NCBI GenBank assembly: GCA_963514095.1
Contig: OY741275.1
Coordinates: 25,240,898 to 25,304,897 of the forward strand
Direction of reading: 5' to 3'
DNA from: Eutrigla gurnardus
Lineage: Eukaryota; Chordata; Actinopteri; Perciformes; Triglidae
DNA: 64,000 nucleotides
The notes beneath the pieces are model-generated. The model saw only the letters and a program-made list of their open reading frames with translations, searched no databases and was not told the origin of the DNA. Within the stretch, counting starts at the first letter, position 1; every line of letters begins with the position of its first letter. Of this stretch, positions 33,935 to 45,634 are shown in pieces. Both the position numbers and the translations under genes were made by a program.

Positions 33935-35690
33935 ACGGTTAATGGAAGGATGGGATTAATCTAATCATCTACTTCCCCCCCTGTCTTTAAAATTAAACTA
34001 AGCTAACGTAGCAGGGTTAGGGGAAGGATGGGATTAATCTTCTCATCTACTTTCCCCCCTGTCTTTAAACTAAGCTAAGCTAATGTAGCGGGGTAAGGGG
34101 AAGGATGGGATTAATCTTCTCATCGACTCCCCCCCCTGTCCTTAATCTAAATTTAGTTGAGCTAACATAGCGGGGTTAGGGGAAAAATGGGATTAATCTA
34201 ATCATCTACTTTCCCCACTGTCTTTAAGATAGGTTTAGCTAAGATAACGTAGCGGGGTTAGGGGAAAATGGGATTAAGCTAATCAACTACTTTCCCCCTG
34301 TCTTTAAAATTAAATTTAGCTAACGTAGCAGGGTCAGGGGAAGGATGGGATTAATCTTCTCATCTACTTTCCCCACTGTCTTTAAACTACGCTAAACTAA
34401 ACTAACATAGCTGGGTTAGGGGGAAAATGGGATTAATCTTCCCATCGATTTTCACCCTGTCTTTAAATTAAACTAAACTAATGTAGCGCGGTTAGGGGAA
34501 GCGGAAGGGTGGGATTAATCTTCTCATCTACTTTCCCTGTGTCTTTAAACTAAGATAAAATATTGAGCAGGGGGGGAAGGATGGGATTATTCTTCTCATC
34601 TACTTTTCCCCTGTCTTTAAAATAAGCTAAAATAACGTAGCGGGGTTCGGGCAAGGATGGGATTAATCTTCTCATCTACTTTCCCCACTGTCTTTAAGCT
34701 AAAATACACTAAGCTCACATAGCGGGGTTTGGGGAAGGATGGGAATAATCTTCTCATCTACTTTCCCCTGTCTTTAAGATAAACAAAGCTAACTCAGCGG
34801 GGTTAGGGGAAGGATGGGATTAATCTCCTGTCTTTAAGATAAATTTAGGTAAGCTAACGTAGCGAGGTTAGGGGAAAAATGGGATTTATCTAATCACCTA
34901 CTTTTCCCCTGTCTTTAAAATTAAACTAAACTAACATAACAGGGTTAGTGGAAGGATGGGGTTAATCTTCTCATCGACTTTCACCCTGTCTTTAAACTAA
35001 ACTAAACTAATGTAGCGGGATTAGGGGAAGGGGAAGGATGGGATTAATCTTCTAATCTACTTTCCCCCCTGTCTTTAAACTAAGATAAAATAACGTAGCG
35101 GGGTTAGGGAAGGATGGGAATAATCTTCTCATCTACTTTCCCGTCTTTAAGATAAAAAAAGCTAACTCAGCGGGGTTAGGTGAAGGATGGGATTAATCTC
35201 CTGTCTTTAAACTAAATTTAGCTAAGCTAACGTAGCGAGGTTAGGGGAAAAATTGGATTAATCTAATCATCTACTTTCCCCCTGTCTTTAAAATGAAACT
35301 AAGCTAACGTAGCAGGGTTAGGGGAAGGATGAGAATAATCTTCTCATCTACTTTCCCCACTCCCTTTAAGCTAAACTAAACTAAGCTAACGTAGCGGGGT
35401 CAGGGGGAAAATGGGATTAATCTTCTCATGTAATTCCCCCCTGTCTTTAAACTAAGCTAAACTAACGTAGCAGCTTTAGGGGAAGGATGGGTTTAATCTT
35501 CTCATCTACTTTCCTCCCTGTATTTAAGGTAAATTTAGCTAAGCTAACGTTGCGGGGTTAGGGGAAAAATGGGATTCATCTAATCATCTACTTTTCCCCT
35601 GTCTTTAAAATTAAAATAAACTAACGTAGCGGGGTTAGGGGAAGGATGGGATTAATCTTCTCATCTACTTTCCCCCTGGCGTCACTCAGA
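33935..35690. repeat. Minisatellite, ~60-70 bp unit (right-arm copy)
   Basis: About 26 units with 'ggggaaggatgggattaatc', 'ttctcatctactttccccc' and 'tgtctttaaactaagctaa', the reverse complement of 1-1320. It ends at 'ggcgtcactcagaggtac'. Confidence 0.95.
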
Positions 35691-36039
35691 GGTACATTAG
35701 GCAGCGATGCACGTGCACACACTCACAGGCACCTGTATATACAAAAAAAGAAAAGTTAATGACATGCACACTGTCATGTTAATCAAAGTGCCTTCTTTTC
35801 AGGAGGTATGTGCTTACATGGAGAATCCTCCGTCTCAGTAATGATAAGATAATTAGAATATTTCAAAACAGAATTATTAGTTAGTCCCATTGTGCTGTAC
35901 TGCAATTTGTTTCAAGGCTAATTTTTCTGGCATGGACCATAATGTACTAAATGAACACCATGCTGGATTGAAGAAGACTTGAAACTAGAGATTGAGACCA
36001 TAAACTCATGTTTACAATGTTTACTGAGATAATACATCA

Positions 36040-36325
36040 AGAGAGAAGTAGGACCATTTTCTCATAGACTTCTATACAACCAGAGAGGAGTCGCCCCCTG
36101 GTGGCCAGCAGAGAGAAGTAGGACCATTTTCTCATAGACTTCTATACAACCAGAGAGGAGTCGCCCCCTGGTGGCCAGTAGAGAGAAGTAGGACCATTTT
36201 CTTATAGACTTCTATACAACTAGAGAGGAGTCGCCCCCTGGTGGCCAGCAGAGAGAAGTAGGACCATTTTCTCATAGACTTCTATACAACCAGAGAGGAG
36301 TCGCCCCCTGGTGGCCAGCAGAGAG
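36040..36325. repeat. 70-bp VNTR with CTCF-like motifs, 4 units (X2)
   Basis: Core 'cgccccctggtggcca' at 36092, 36162, 36232 and 36302, strict 70-bp period, all one orientation. Confidence 0.85.
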
Positions 36326-37097
36326 AATGCAACTTTAAGGCACTTCTACGTTGGCTTCACCTTTCACAACCGGACGGTTGCATCCTGGTGTATTTTGCAC
36401 TGTTACACCCACTAATACTAAGATACTTTGTGTGTATTCATACAACTGTGACTGACTTATATCTGTCTTTTTATTTACGTTTTACTATGAGTTGAAATGC
36501 TGCAGATAAATGCTGAGTCATCACATCATTATCACAATGACTCAAACGTCGACAGGCTTATAACGGAACAAGAGCTTTATTTTTTATCTTCACAGCTTAA
36601 AGAAAAAAAAAAGACAGGTATGGTAAACATGAGGTTGTGTGAAAAAATAATACAAGGCTTGTTCAACACACTATTTTATCAACATTTGTAGCTTTTTAAA
36701 TGTATGTTTACTTGACAGAATTGATAGAAAACAATGCAAGTGAGATTGCTTTACATTTAAATCAGTAGGAAATGCTGGATACATGTGTAGAGAATGTGTT
36801 CTTCGTGGCTCGCGTACAAAGCTTTCCCTCCTCAAATCTCCGTCGGAATAAGATGTGATGTCACAAACGAGCAAAAGCGGTGAAAACGTCCTCGTCGGTA
36901 ACAATATCTCTCGTTGGCTTCGCCTCTACGCACAAAAATACACACAGGATCTTCATCTGTAAATCCGTAGTTCGTTACTTTACATAATATATCTCATTTG
37001 AATAAAATCTATAGGATTATTAAAAAACGTCTACAAAGGCTTGGCTTGTGGATACGGAGGATGAGGGATTCCACAAGGCCTCTAATGGGGACGCACT

Positions 37098-37395
37098 TCA
37101 AATGACTGTTGTGCTATCATGACGGCAGGCAGGTGTGTGTGAGTGTGTGAGTGTGTGTGTCTGTCCACAGCTAATCTCCTGTTCCGGTGGATCCATGTGG
37201 TGGTGCGCCTCCTTCTTGGCGCGGTCCTGGCAGTAGCCCTTCCCCCACTTGGTCTCGTCTTTGCGGCGCATGAACTTGTCGAACTCGTAGTGGTGCCGCT
37301 GCCGCTTCCTCTCCTCGTCCTTCCCGTGGTGCTCCTTGTCTCTCTGCCGGCGGCCATGCTGCTCCCTCTGCTCCTTGTCGCTTTCAGGCTGACCT
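37098..37395 (-). pseudogene. Last coding exon of gene X, copy X2
   Basis: Same exon as at 22166-22400, acceptor CCACTAG|AGGTCAG. Where X1 has a TAG after EISRG, this copy reads GGACAG and continues through a TH-rich microsatellite-encoded tail to TGA at 37098-37100. Upstream exons are absent next to it. Confidence 0.45.
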
Positions 37396-37929
37396 CTAGT
37401 GGTCGCCGAGGGGATTGCACAGACAGAATTTTTAATTCAAAGCAATTTTAGATGCATGATAGCGTGGAATAACAGGCAACATTGAATGAATGAATGAATG
37501 CTTTATTTCAAACATGTGAATAATATTTTACACTTGAAGCACTAGTTGATAAAAGCCTTTGTATGTTTGAAAAGGAGTAGGAAGAAGCATTACATTATTA
37601 ATTCTTACCCCTTCTCCACTTAGTACCTAGTAGTATAGGTTATCTTACTTCCTGTGTATACTGTTTATTTTTTTTATTTTGTTTTTACTCTCAACAAAAA
37701 CAATCACCAACAAACAACACCATAACTGCTTGTGTCAAAATAAATAAAATAAATGACAATACATTAAATTAAGTTTGTTGTTGTTCTTTGTACCAATACA
37801 TTTAATCAGATAATTTTTTAGTGAGCAACCCTGCTATGTTTTGAATTAAGATGTTGGTTCTGCCCCAGCTGTGCCAATAATTACTATTTTAGTGGTTCAT
37901 TCAGTAAAATATTTGGATTGGAAGGTTGT

Positions 37930-38560
37930 GAGCTCACACTTAGGGTTCCCTTTGGTCGACTATCTGTCCTCCACAAATATCACCTATGCAGCCGTTTAAA
38001 GTAGCTCTTTATTTAAAGTCCCAGTCGGCAACATGTTTTTGATCATATTCACTGAAGCCAACACTATGCTCTGAAAGAACAACATAAATCATCCTGTCTT
38101 AGAAAAAAAAGCGTGCCTCTACGTGCACGTAGAGCCTGTTGTTTGTTTTGCAAAGATCGACAGAGCCCGGATCATCCTGTCCAATCAGCACGCAGGGCTG
38201 TGTTCGTGCACACACAGAGCCCCTCCCACCTCGGGTCGTTCCAATATCACAGGGGGGAGACGGAGGGAAGTAGCAACAAGCTTCCAATTCCTGGTTAAAA
38301 ACCGAAACGAGGAGGTCCAAAACAACCAAGGAAAAGAAAACACCGGTGGAAAAGAAGGAAAAAAAGAAAGATGGCGACGGTGCCCGTGATAAAACCAGAG
38401 TCAACATCGGACCCGCGTTTCAAAGGTGGCGTGATCAAAGGGAGTTCAAAGGGCACGGAGTTGAGGGGGAGGAGCTCGGTGGTCGTGGGGGAGGAGCATG
38501 GGAGTTGTAAACATTCAAAATCTGACAGAATGCCCTGATCCGCCGGACTTGCCGACTCGG
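37930..38560. other. Copy-specific sequence between X2 and truncated asmtl
   Basis: No equivalent in the other copies. Part (~38030-38240, 'gtcggcaacatgtttttgat', 'aatcagcacgcagggctgtg') looks like a dispersed teleost repeat. No supported exon. Confidence 0.45.
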
Positions 38561-38661
38561 ACTTTAATCATAATTAAGAATCACAATTCAGAAGATTTAA
38601 CACATTTATTGATTATTGGTGAAGCCAAAACGATTCTATTTATTTTAGCATTTTTTTTATT

Positions 38662-40209
38662 TTCCTGCCGTCGGACGCCCCTTGCTCGCTGCGTGGCCAC
38701 ATCCAGCGCTGCGACGACACGGCCTGGCCTCTCTTCTCCCACCTGGAGGCGGCCGTGCTGGAGGGAGCCAGTCAGCGCCACAAGGCCGAGACGCCCGAGG
38801 ATGCGTTTCAGGTGGTCATCGCCGTGTTTAACCTCAGATAAGATTCATAGAGGAAAGTAAAAGGTATTTTAAAGGCTTTCTTTTGTTTCCATTTAAAGGA
38901 CAACAGTCCAGAAGTCAAACTGAGATTCATGAACGCCATGCACGACGTTGCTAAAGTTACAGGGAAAGCCGTAGCAACGGCCTTTGACCTCTCCAGTTTT
39001 AAAACGGCCTGTGACCTCGGCGGTAAGAGAGCAGAGGTTTCAAATGATCTCCTTAAAGAGTAAATCATTCTTTGACACATCATCTCCCCCCTCCTTTCCC
39101 AGGATGCACTGGTGCCATGGCCTATGAGCTGGCTGAAGTCCACCCCGGCTTGTCCGTGACGGTGTTTGACTTGCCGGCCGTCGTTGAGATGAGCGACCGT
39201 TTTCTTCCTCCACACGCAGACAACAGGGTTTCCTTCGTAGCGGGTCAGTTCAGGTCAAATTCAGCCTCCACTGTTGATGTTGGAGCTGACTGAAGCCGTC
39301 TCACATGTCAAAGTTAGCATCTCACGTCGTCTCCGTGTGAACAGGAGACTTCTTTAAAGACGAGCTGCCCACAGCCGACCTGTACGTCCTCGCCAGAATC
39401 CTCCACGACTGCACCGACGAGAAAGCACATCTCCTTCTGAGGAAGATCGCTGCTGCGTGCACGCCAGGTAAAAACACTCTTTTTATTTAGATTTCAGACA
39501 CAATCCTCTGTTTATTCCTATTTAAATGCATCAGTTATCAGATTACATTGAGTGTCCCAAACACCCAGAAATGAATTCATGCCTAACATTTGTTTGGAGC
39601 TATAAAAGACAAGACATTTGTAAAATGATCCCAACTTTATGGGCAACAATGTATTTATGATTTCTACGTTTTCTCAGTTCAGTTCTCAGATTGAATTGAT
39701 AAATATCAGAAATATATCTATCAAATATCATGTTTTGATTATCAGCTGCTGCTTCAGTTGTGGCGTCAGTAACCTGCTGACATCGTCAGATTTTAAAAGG
39801 TGATTTCAGAATCAGCTTTATGTCACAGACTTAAACTTTGGCAAGAAGCCAACAAACCAACTCGACTTCTTCCCCTTCTTTCCCTTTTATTATTATCTTC
39901 CTTAAAGAAAAGGAATGCTAGGGAATGAGGGATCCCCCCCCCCAAACTGTTGTTGTGTAACGTATATCTGCAAACAAACCATGCGCTTGCATCACGCCGC
40001 CAGGCTGTGGACTCCTGCTGAGCGAGATCTTCCTGGCTGAGGACCGGAGCGGGCCGAGTCGCGGGCTGCTCCAGGCCCTCAGCATGGGCGAGGGGAAGCA
40101 GCGGAGCGCCGCCGAGTACGCTCTGCTCCTGAAGAGCCACGGCTTCCTGTCGGCACGCATCACACACACGGACAACCTCCTGGACGCCATGCTCTGCATC
40201 AAAGCGTGA
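38662..40209 (+). pseudogene. asmtl: 5'-truncated asmtl duplicate (part of exon 10 to exon 14)
   Basis: Homology starts abruptly inside exon 10 at 'ttcctgccgtcggacgcc'. It then includes the rest of exon 10 (to 38811) and exons 11-14 at 38899-39022, 39103-39243, 39345-39467 and 40004-40209, with intact splice sites and reading frame. Exon 9 and the start of exon 10 are gone. Just upstream (38565-38655) is a ~95-bp piece matching the MITE in parental intron 8, suggesting an internal deletion that fused intron 8 to exon 10. No upstream exon with a start is visible, so a functional product is unlikely, although the SAM-binding and GDFFKDELP regions remain. Confidence 0.8.
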
Positions 40210-42089
40210 ACTCAACAACACTTTGAAGGGCCATACTGTAGGTAACCCCCCCCTACAACCAGGAACCAAAGGTCAGGGATGTTTTGTGGGGGACGTGATA
40301 GTCTGTAACGCAGCCTCTGTGAACCAGGATGTGTGATGGATGGACAGCAGCTCGCCCACTGAGCGGAGAGAGAGAGAGAGAGAGGACTGGCAGCCAGTAG
40401 GATTTGGGGAAACACGCACATGTGGTTCACACTACGAACTTCCTCGATGCTTTTTATTTCCATTAAAATGACGTATCTGAATGATTCACACCGACGCTCG
40501 TGGTTTCCATTCTTTACTTTGTTCAGTTTTGAAGAAATAATGAAATCCTTTTCCAGAGTATCTATCTTCCGACTTAACGCTGGTGATGTCATGATATTAC
40601 TGGTCGGCACTATCTGATGAAGCATGCATCATATTTTGTTTTCCAGGAACAATAAAACATTGGATTTTGATATAAAAACATGAAATTGATTGTATTAAAG
40701 AACAATGTGCGGCTTATGTTGTTAAATAGGTGAACAAAATTAAGGAAGTAAAAGTACATACGTATTATCAGGAAGAGTACTCAGGATGGACTTTTTCAGA
40801 ATGTTTTGAGCCAATGAGCCAATCTGAAAACGTATTATAAGTGCATTAATTTTACCTTCAAGGATACAGTTTGGTAAAACAATCTTTCTGTGATGTCCAT
40901 TCATGATTCTTGTTTGTCTTTTTACATTTATTTTCCTTTATTATATTCATAGAACATAAATATGTGATCATTCATCAAACGCAACTCTTTAGATTACACT
41001 TTTGTTCATGTGCGAGACAAAAACCGGTGAATTCCTTACTAGATTTTCTGCCTGGAGGAAGAAATAGTCCTGAAGTTGCTGGATGTTTTAACTGGAGCTC
41101 ATCTCTTCTGTAATCAGTGCTGCGGTGCAGCGGAGTCACCGTCTCACCGACATCATCGGTCCGGTGTGACGTCCTGTGCGTTACGGTGGTCCCGCCTCCC
41201 TCCGTATCGCCCTCGTTCGACCTGGTCATCCTCGGTCGAACCTTCAGCCGGTTGTTGTCCACTTCTCTGTCGGCCAGCAGGAAGCCGAAGATACCCGGGG
41301 GCAGGCCTACCATCCTGCAGGGGGGGGGGGGGTGTTGTTTACACGAAACAACAACACAGGCCGGTCCGAACTACAACAGCAATCTTGACTCCTTCCGTAC
41401 CTTTCACAATAAAAGCCCTTAACATATAATCCTCAGGTGATTTGTGTCCCGCCGTTCTGGTGTTGGACGGGGAATCCGGTGCAGCTGTGGAGCGCGGATG
41501 ATGAAGACGGTGGTGATGATGATGATGATGATGAATGGCCCGGCGGCTCGCCACCATCATGTCTACTGCTGTGCGCTCTGACCCTGTTTTGCGATATCCA
41601 TGCCTAACATGCCTACAATTTCTGAAGAGAACTAATATCGGCATTATAATTATTATGACTATGATGACTTTTCATAATATTGTTGGTGCCCTACGCACAG
41701 CGCGTGATGCGCGTGGTGGGAGCGGCGGCGCTGACTGGGGGAGACATGTGGCTGCAGTGTTAACGTTAAAACAAGTTCATTTGTATTTGACAGCGTGCTA
41801 TTATTGCAGCAGGGTTCCTTTATTCCTCGTGGTGCTTCCCAGACAGGACAGTCACAGTCAACTCACGTCTCCTGTGACATTTCATTACATCCATTCTCCC
41901 CTTTCAGTGATCATCACTGTCACTGTTTTTTTTCAACTATTTTGGAACGTTTGCATTCCATTCTGATGACATCACACTAACATCAAAGGATCAAAGGCAG
42001 AGGCTTAGAATTTTAAGCCCCACAGAGTCTATATATTTAGCTACAGGTACAGTACAGGACAAACACATCCATTATTGGTTTTGTTGCAG
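40210..42089. other. Intergenic block, third copy (as 25399-27410)
   Basis: Contains asmtl-type 3' UTR, candidate His-run frame on the minus strand (ending ~41339), G13 run at 41320-41332, and coiled-coil gene upstream region with TATA-like word at 42028-42039 and acceptor at 42089. Confidence 0.6.
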
Positions 42090-42142
42090 GAAGGACTGGT
42101 CTAGAGATACGATCTTATACAGATACCATATACTACAAAACC

Positions 42143-43774
42143 ATGCAGGAGCAGCTGAGGAAACATTATCAGTCCCACTTGAGTCTGGAAGCCATTAAGC
42201 GCTTCACGTTCCTCAAGAGGGACAACCAAATCCTGCAACTCAGGAAAGACGAGGAGGGTCTCTCTCAACAGCTCACAGCGACCACGATGGCCGAGGAAGA
42301 ACAGAGCTGGGAGATGAACGACCAACAGATGGAGGACAAGAGATGGGAAATGGAGGAGAAGCTCCACAAGGACCTGGAAAAGTCCTTGCAGAGATCGAAG
42401 ATGAGCATCCTTCTGCTGGTGACAAAAGTCCAACAGATGGAGGACAAGAGATGGGAAATGGAGGAGAAGCTCCACAAGGACCTGGAAAAGTCCTGGCAGA
42501 GATCGAAGATGAGCATCTGCCTGCTGGAGACAAAAGTCCAACAGATGGAGGACGAGAAACAAGAACTGGAGGACAAGTTCCGAAAGGACCTGGCCTTGTC
42601 CCAGCAGAGCTCAGAGACGAGCATCCTTCTGCTGGAGACAAAAGTCCAACAGATAGAGGAAGAGAAACAGGAACTGGAGGACAAGTTCCAAAAGGAGCTA
42701 GCTTTGCAGGAGTTCCATAAGGTTCTGGAGCTGTCCAAGAATGAAATGTTGGAAGCAAAGCTTAAAGACGTTGAGAAGAAGAACACATACCTGATGCAGT
42801 GCTTGGAGACAATGGTCCAACAGGGCAGATCACTGGGGGACAACAAAGCAGAGAGCTGTGAGACAAGAGTCCAAGAGGTCCTGAAGGACAACAGGGACCT
42901 GGAGAAACTCTGTCTGAACCTTTTGAAGAGGAGAGGAGTCTTCTTCTCCTGGTGGAAGATCCAGGACGAGCAGGCAGTGCTGCAGAAGATGAAGGACAAG
43001 TTGCTCGAGGACGAAAAGGACCTGGCCAAGTCCAAGCAGAGCTCGGAGACGAGCATCCGCCTGCTGGAGTCAAAAGTCCAACAGATGGAGGATGAGAAAC
43101 AGAAACTGGAGGACAAGTTCAAAAAGGACCTGGCCCAGTCCCAGCAGAGCTCAGAGACGAGCATCCACCTGCTGGAGACAAAAGTCCAACAGATGGAGGA
43201 CGAGAAACAGGAACTGGAGGACAAGTTTGAAAAGGACCTGGCCCAGTCCCAGCAGAGCTCGGAGATGAGCATCCGCCTGCTAGAGACAAAAGTCGAACAG
43301 ATGGAGGACGAGAAACAGGAACTGGAGGACAAGTTCCAAAAGGAGCTGGCTTTGCAGGAGGTCCATAAGGTTCAGGAGCTAAAGCTAAAAGAGGTTGAGG
43401 AGAAGAACAAATACCTCGTCCAGACAATGCAGAGCTTGGAGACAATGCTTCAACAGGGCAAATCAACGGAGGACAATGAAGCACAGAGCTGTGAGACAAG
43501 AGTCCGACAGGTCCTGAAGGACAACAGGGACCTGGAGAAACTCTCTCTGAACCTTTTGAAGAGGAGAGGAGGCTTCTTCTCCTGGTGGAAGATCCAGGAC
43601 GAGCAGGCAGAGCTGCAGAAGATGAAGGACGAGATGCACGAGGAGGAGGAGAATGAAGCCAAGCGGGAGAAGGAGGAAAAAGAACCTGAAGAGAAGCCGA
43701 AGAAGAAGGATCTCTGGACCTACCTGTGTGAATTTTCTGATGAGTTATATGAAATTAATCTCATACATAGATAA
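42143..43774 (+). CDS. Coiled-coil repeat protein gene, copy 3 (543 aa, longest)
   Basis: Starts MQEQLRKHYQ like copy 2, after the acceptor TTTTGTTGCAG at 42089. The 36-residue/108-bp module occurs about six times in two blocks (42341-42700 and 43015-43350), versus about three in the other copies. Exact 108-bp spacing is seen between 42341 and 42449. The two KLCLN/KLSLN-LLKRRG-FFSWW spacers are retained. The C-terminus diverges (KKKDLWTYLCEFSDELYEIN), with only one copy of the charged terminal block. All-coiled-coil, no membrane segment, no recognised family. Expansion and contraction of the module change predicted rod length. Confidence 0.75.
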   Translation: MQEQLRKHYQSHLSLEAIKRFTFLKRDNQILQLRKDEEGLSQQLTATTMAEEEQSWEMNDQQMEDKRWEMEEKLHKDLEKSLQRSKMSILLLVTKVQQMEDKRWEMEEKLHKDLEKSWQRSKMSICLLETKVQQMEDEKQELEDKFRKDLALSQQSSETSILLLETKVQQIEEEKQELEDKFQKELALQEFHKVLELSKNEMLEAKLKDVEKKNTYLMQCLETMVQQGRSLGDNKAESCETRVQEVLKDNRDLEKLCLNLLKRRGVFFSWWKIQDEQAVLQKMKDKLLEDEKDLAKSKQSSETSIRLLESKVQQMEDEKQKLEDKFKKDLAQSQQSSETSIHLLETKVQQMEDEKQELEDKFEKDLAQSQQSSEMSIRLLETKVEQMEDEKQELEDKFQKELALQEVHKVQELKLKEVEEKNKYLVQTMQSLETMLQQGKSTEDNEAQSCETRVRQVLKDNRDLEKLSLNLLKRRGGFFSWWKIQDEQAELQKMKDEMHEEEENEAKREKEEKEPEEKPKKKDLWTYLCEFSDELYEINLIHR

Positions 43775-43789
43775 TCTGCAACCCGTGGA

Positions 43790-44400
43790 AAAGGGTTTTC
43801 TCCTGGTGCTCAGATTTCTCCCTCAATATATACATATATCTATATGTATATAGAAAAAAACACCCTTCATCCATCTACTTCACCTCCATCTCCCTCCCCT
43901 CTGTTCTTCCTCACCTCCAACATGAAAAGGGTTTTCTCCTGGTACTCAGGTTTCTCCCACAATATATACATTTATTTGTATATGTAGAAAAAAACACCTT
44001 TCATCCGTCTACTTCACCTCCATCTCCCTCCCCTCTGTCCTTCCTCACCTCCAACATAAAAGGGTTTTCTCCTGGTACTCAGGTTTCTCCCACAATATAT
44101 ACATTCATTTGTATATGTAGAAAAAAACACCCTTCATCCATCTACTTCACCTCCATCTCCCTCACCTCTGTCCTTTCTCACCTCCAACATAAAAGGGTTT
44201 TCTCCTGGTACTCAGGTTTCTCCCACAATATATACATTCATTTGTATATGTAGAAAAAAACACCCTTCATCCATCTACTTCACCTCCATCTCCCTCACCT
44301 CTGTCCTTTCTCACCTTCAACATAAAAGGGTTTTCTCCTGGTGCTCAGGTTTCTCCCAAAATATATACATATATGTATATATAAAAAAAACACCCTTCAT
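43790..44400. repeat. AT-palindrome tandem repeat, third copy, about 5 units
   Basis: Same unit as 28790-29510, with the variant palindrome 'tatacattcatttgtatatg' in several units. Confidence 0.9.
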
Positions 44401-45180
44401 CCACCTTCCTCACCACTCCTGCTCCACCCTCCTCCTCGTTCAGAGCAGCACAGTGGCTCAGTGATTAACGCTGCAGCCTCCCAGAGACACCTTCACTCGT
44501 CCCTCTGTGTGGAGTATGTATATTCTCCCTGTGTCTGCGTGGGTTTTTTCCTGCTAGTCAGGTTTTCTCACTAAATTAAAAAAAAAATATGCACACTAGC
44601 GAAAAGGGTTTTCCCCTGGTAGTCAGGTTTCCCATTTTCCAAAGACAACCTCTGGATATAGGGCTGCACGGTGGTGTTGGTAGCACTGTCGCTTCACAGC
44701 GAGAGGGTGCCAGGTTCGATTCCCGGGCCACCTTTGCCCAATGTCAGCTGGGATCGGGGAATGATTACATTATATGTCCAATCACCCAGAAATGAATTCA
44801 TGGTAGCATTTGTTTGCATATTAAAGACAAGACATTTGCTAATGATTCAAACTTTATGGTCAACATTGTACATATGATTGCTTACATTACGTTTTCTCAG
44901 TTCAGTTGAAAGATTGAATTGATAAATGTCAGAAATATATCTATCAAATAACATATTTTGAAGATAAGCTGCTGCTTGAGTTGTGGTGTCAGTAACCTGC
45001 TGACATCGTCAGATTTTAAAAGGTGATTTCAGAATCAGCTTTATTGCTCTAAGTGTGAACACATACAAAGAGTTTGACTCCAGCTTTATGTCACAGACAT
45101 ACGACTGAAACGAGGAAGATTTTGTGACTTAAAGCAGCAGTTTGGCAAGAAGCCAACAAACCAACTTGATTTCTTCCCAC
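44400..45180. other. Dispersed-repeat fragments and 300-bp repeat, third copy
   Basis: Contains the B-box-like repeat fragments (44450-44760) and the 300-bp repeat (44780-45090). The uninterrupted 'aaatgtcagaaatatatc' at ~44925-44942 is the empty site for the Rex3 insertion. Confidence 0.7.
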
Positions 45181-45634
45181 AACCACAAAAAGAAAAACAC
45201 AACCACCTTAACAAATACACAACATTAACAAAAACACAAACACATTAACAAAAACACAACCACATTAACAAAAACACAACATGAACGAAAACATAAACAC
45301 ATGAACAAAAACACAACCACAAAAAGAAAAACACAACCACCTTAACAAATACACAACATTAACGAAAACACAGCAATGAAAACACAACCACAAAAGGAAA
45401 AAAACAACATTTGGTGCGTAGCGTGGTCATCAGCTGTGGCCAGAGGCTTCGTCCAGCCTGTTTAACACTCTGCAGCATGTTGCTACGGTGATGCAATCTG
45501 GATGCAATGGGAGAAAGATGATTAACGAAGACTGGGTCCCAGTCTGCAGTGATGATGGAGGCCGGGGGCCGGTCTCTGATGACGGCACATATGACTTGTT
45601 TGATCACAACTGCTCTTTTCTGTAAAGAACGGTT

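Larger units (their letters stand above)
23280..35690. repeat. Inverted duplicate of 1-10805 (right arm)
   Basis: From 'ttaaagggacagttcaccc' at ~23281 the plus strand follows the reverse complement of 10805 downwards: asmtl exons 9-14, intergenic block, coiled-coil gene, AT-palindrome repeats, 300-bp repeat and minisatellite. Differences are the Rex3 insertion, absence of 1321-3890, repeat-length changes and a replaced ~150 bp within asmtl intron 8. Identity by eye in non-repetitive parts is very high. Confidence 0.92.
35940..37930. repeat. Direct duplicate of the gene X segment (X2)
   Basis: Matches 21030-23280 in the same orientation without the hAT MITE. After 'ggattggaaggtt' the two copies diverge; X1 continues into inverted asmtl, X2 into other sequence. 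Confidence 0.92.
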
